A stretch of DNA of 64,000 nt from Citrobacter amalonaticus (lineage in GTDB: Bacteria; Pseudomonadota; Gammaproteobacteria; Enterobacterales; Enterobacteriaceae): the NCBI GenBank assembly GCA_028994555.1, contig JARDVN010000001.1, positions 4,340,001 to 4,404,000 of the forward strand, given 5' to 3'. Below are positions 63,538 through 64,000 of this stretch, one piece after another. The stretch's first letter is position 1. Every line of letters begins with the position of its first letter. The notes under the pieces were generated by a model. That model had not been told where the DNA came from, made no database searches, and worked only from the letters and a program-made list of their open reading frames with translations. The translations under genes and the position numbers were made by a program.

Positions 63538-64000
<463 letters not shown>

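Overview
The window is about 64 kb of enterobacterial chromosome. From the left end to the tRNA-Arg gene it follows the E. coli K-12 order almost gene for gene (pta, yfcC to yfcI/rpnB, his/argT transport, ubiX-purF-cvpA, dedD-folC-accD-dedA-truA-usg-pdxB, flk-yfcJ, fabB, mnmC, yfcL to mepA, aroC-prmB-smrB, sixA, fadJI, yfcZ, fadL, mlaA, yfdC, argW). It resumes at yfdY-lpxP-ypdK-alaC-ypdAB and again at glk-yfeO-ipdC. Protein similarity to E. coli and Salmonella, plus extra genes at several junctions, suggests a Citrobacter-like member of the Enterobacteriaceae. The genus is inferred, not shown.

The most striking property is technical. About 25 genes, including aroC, purF, ubiX and glk, are split by single-base frameshifts. 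In 31 of 32 cases the break is one extra base in a homopolymer run, typically five bases read as six, and removing it restores a full-length protein of the usual family size. I therefore annotate these as whole genes with a frameshift that is probably a sequencing error, not as pseudogenes. Protein lengths quoted for such genes are after correction.

Layout. 1-7.4 kb: pta end, YfcC permease, Nudix, phosphodiesterase, two glutathione transferases, FolX, YfcH, an acetyltransferase and an RpnB-type nuclease. 7.6-11.9 kb: histidine and lysine/arginine/ornithine ABC importer with sigma-54 promoters and NtrC-type sites. 12-22 kb: ubiquinone, purine, folate, fatty acid, tRNA and pyridoxal phosphate genes. 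22-25.9 kb: flk, yfcJ, then an insert with a divergent pair resembling the Mu phage repressor/Ner switch and a lipoprotein. 25.9-43.3 kb: fabB, mnmC, elongation factor P modification (epmC), murein endopeptidase, chorismate synthase, smrB, anaerobic beta-oxidation (fadJI) and outer-membrane lipid genes (fadL, mlaA). 43.3-52.9 kb: an accessory block beside argW with a deaminase fusion, a DUF1062-like protein, a zinc-ribbon/hydrolase pair, an amino-acid ABC importer and a cyanate operon carrying an extra deaminase. 52.9-64 kb: yfdY, lpxP with a foldable leader, the 23-residue ypdK, alaC, the YpdAB two-component system, then a cold-shock-domain protein, a pseudouridine synthase and a YaiL-like protein before glk, yfeO and the end of an indolepyruvate decarboxylase gene.

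Regulation readable from sequence includes FadR sites at fabB, fadI and fadL, a FabR site at fabB, a PurR box at cvpA-purF, sigma-54/NtrC sites at hisJ and argT, and inverted repeats between cynR and cynT. No integrase, transposase, CRISPR array or rRNA gene was seen.
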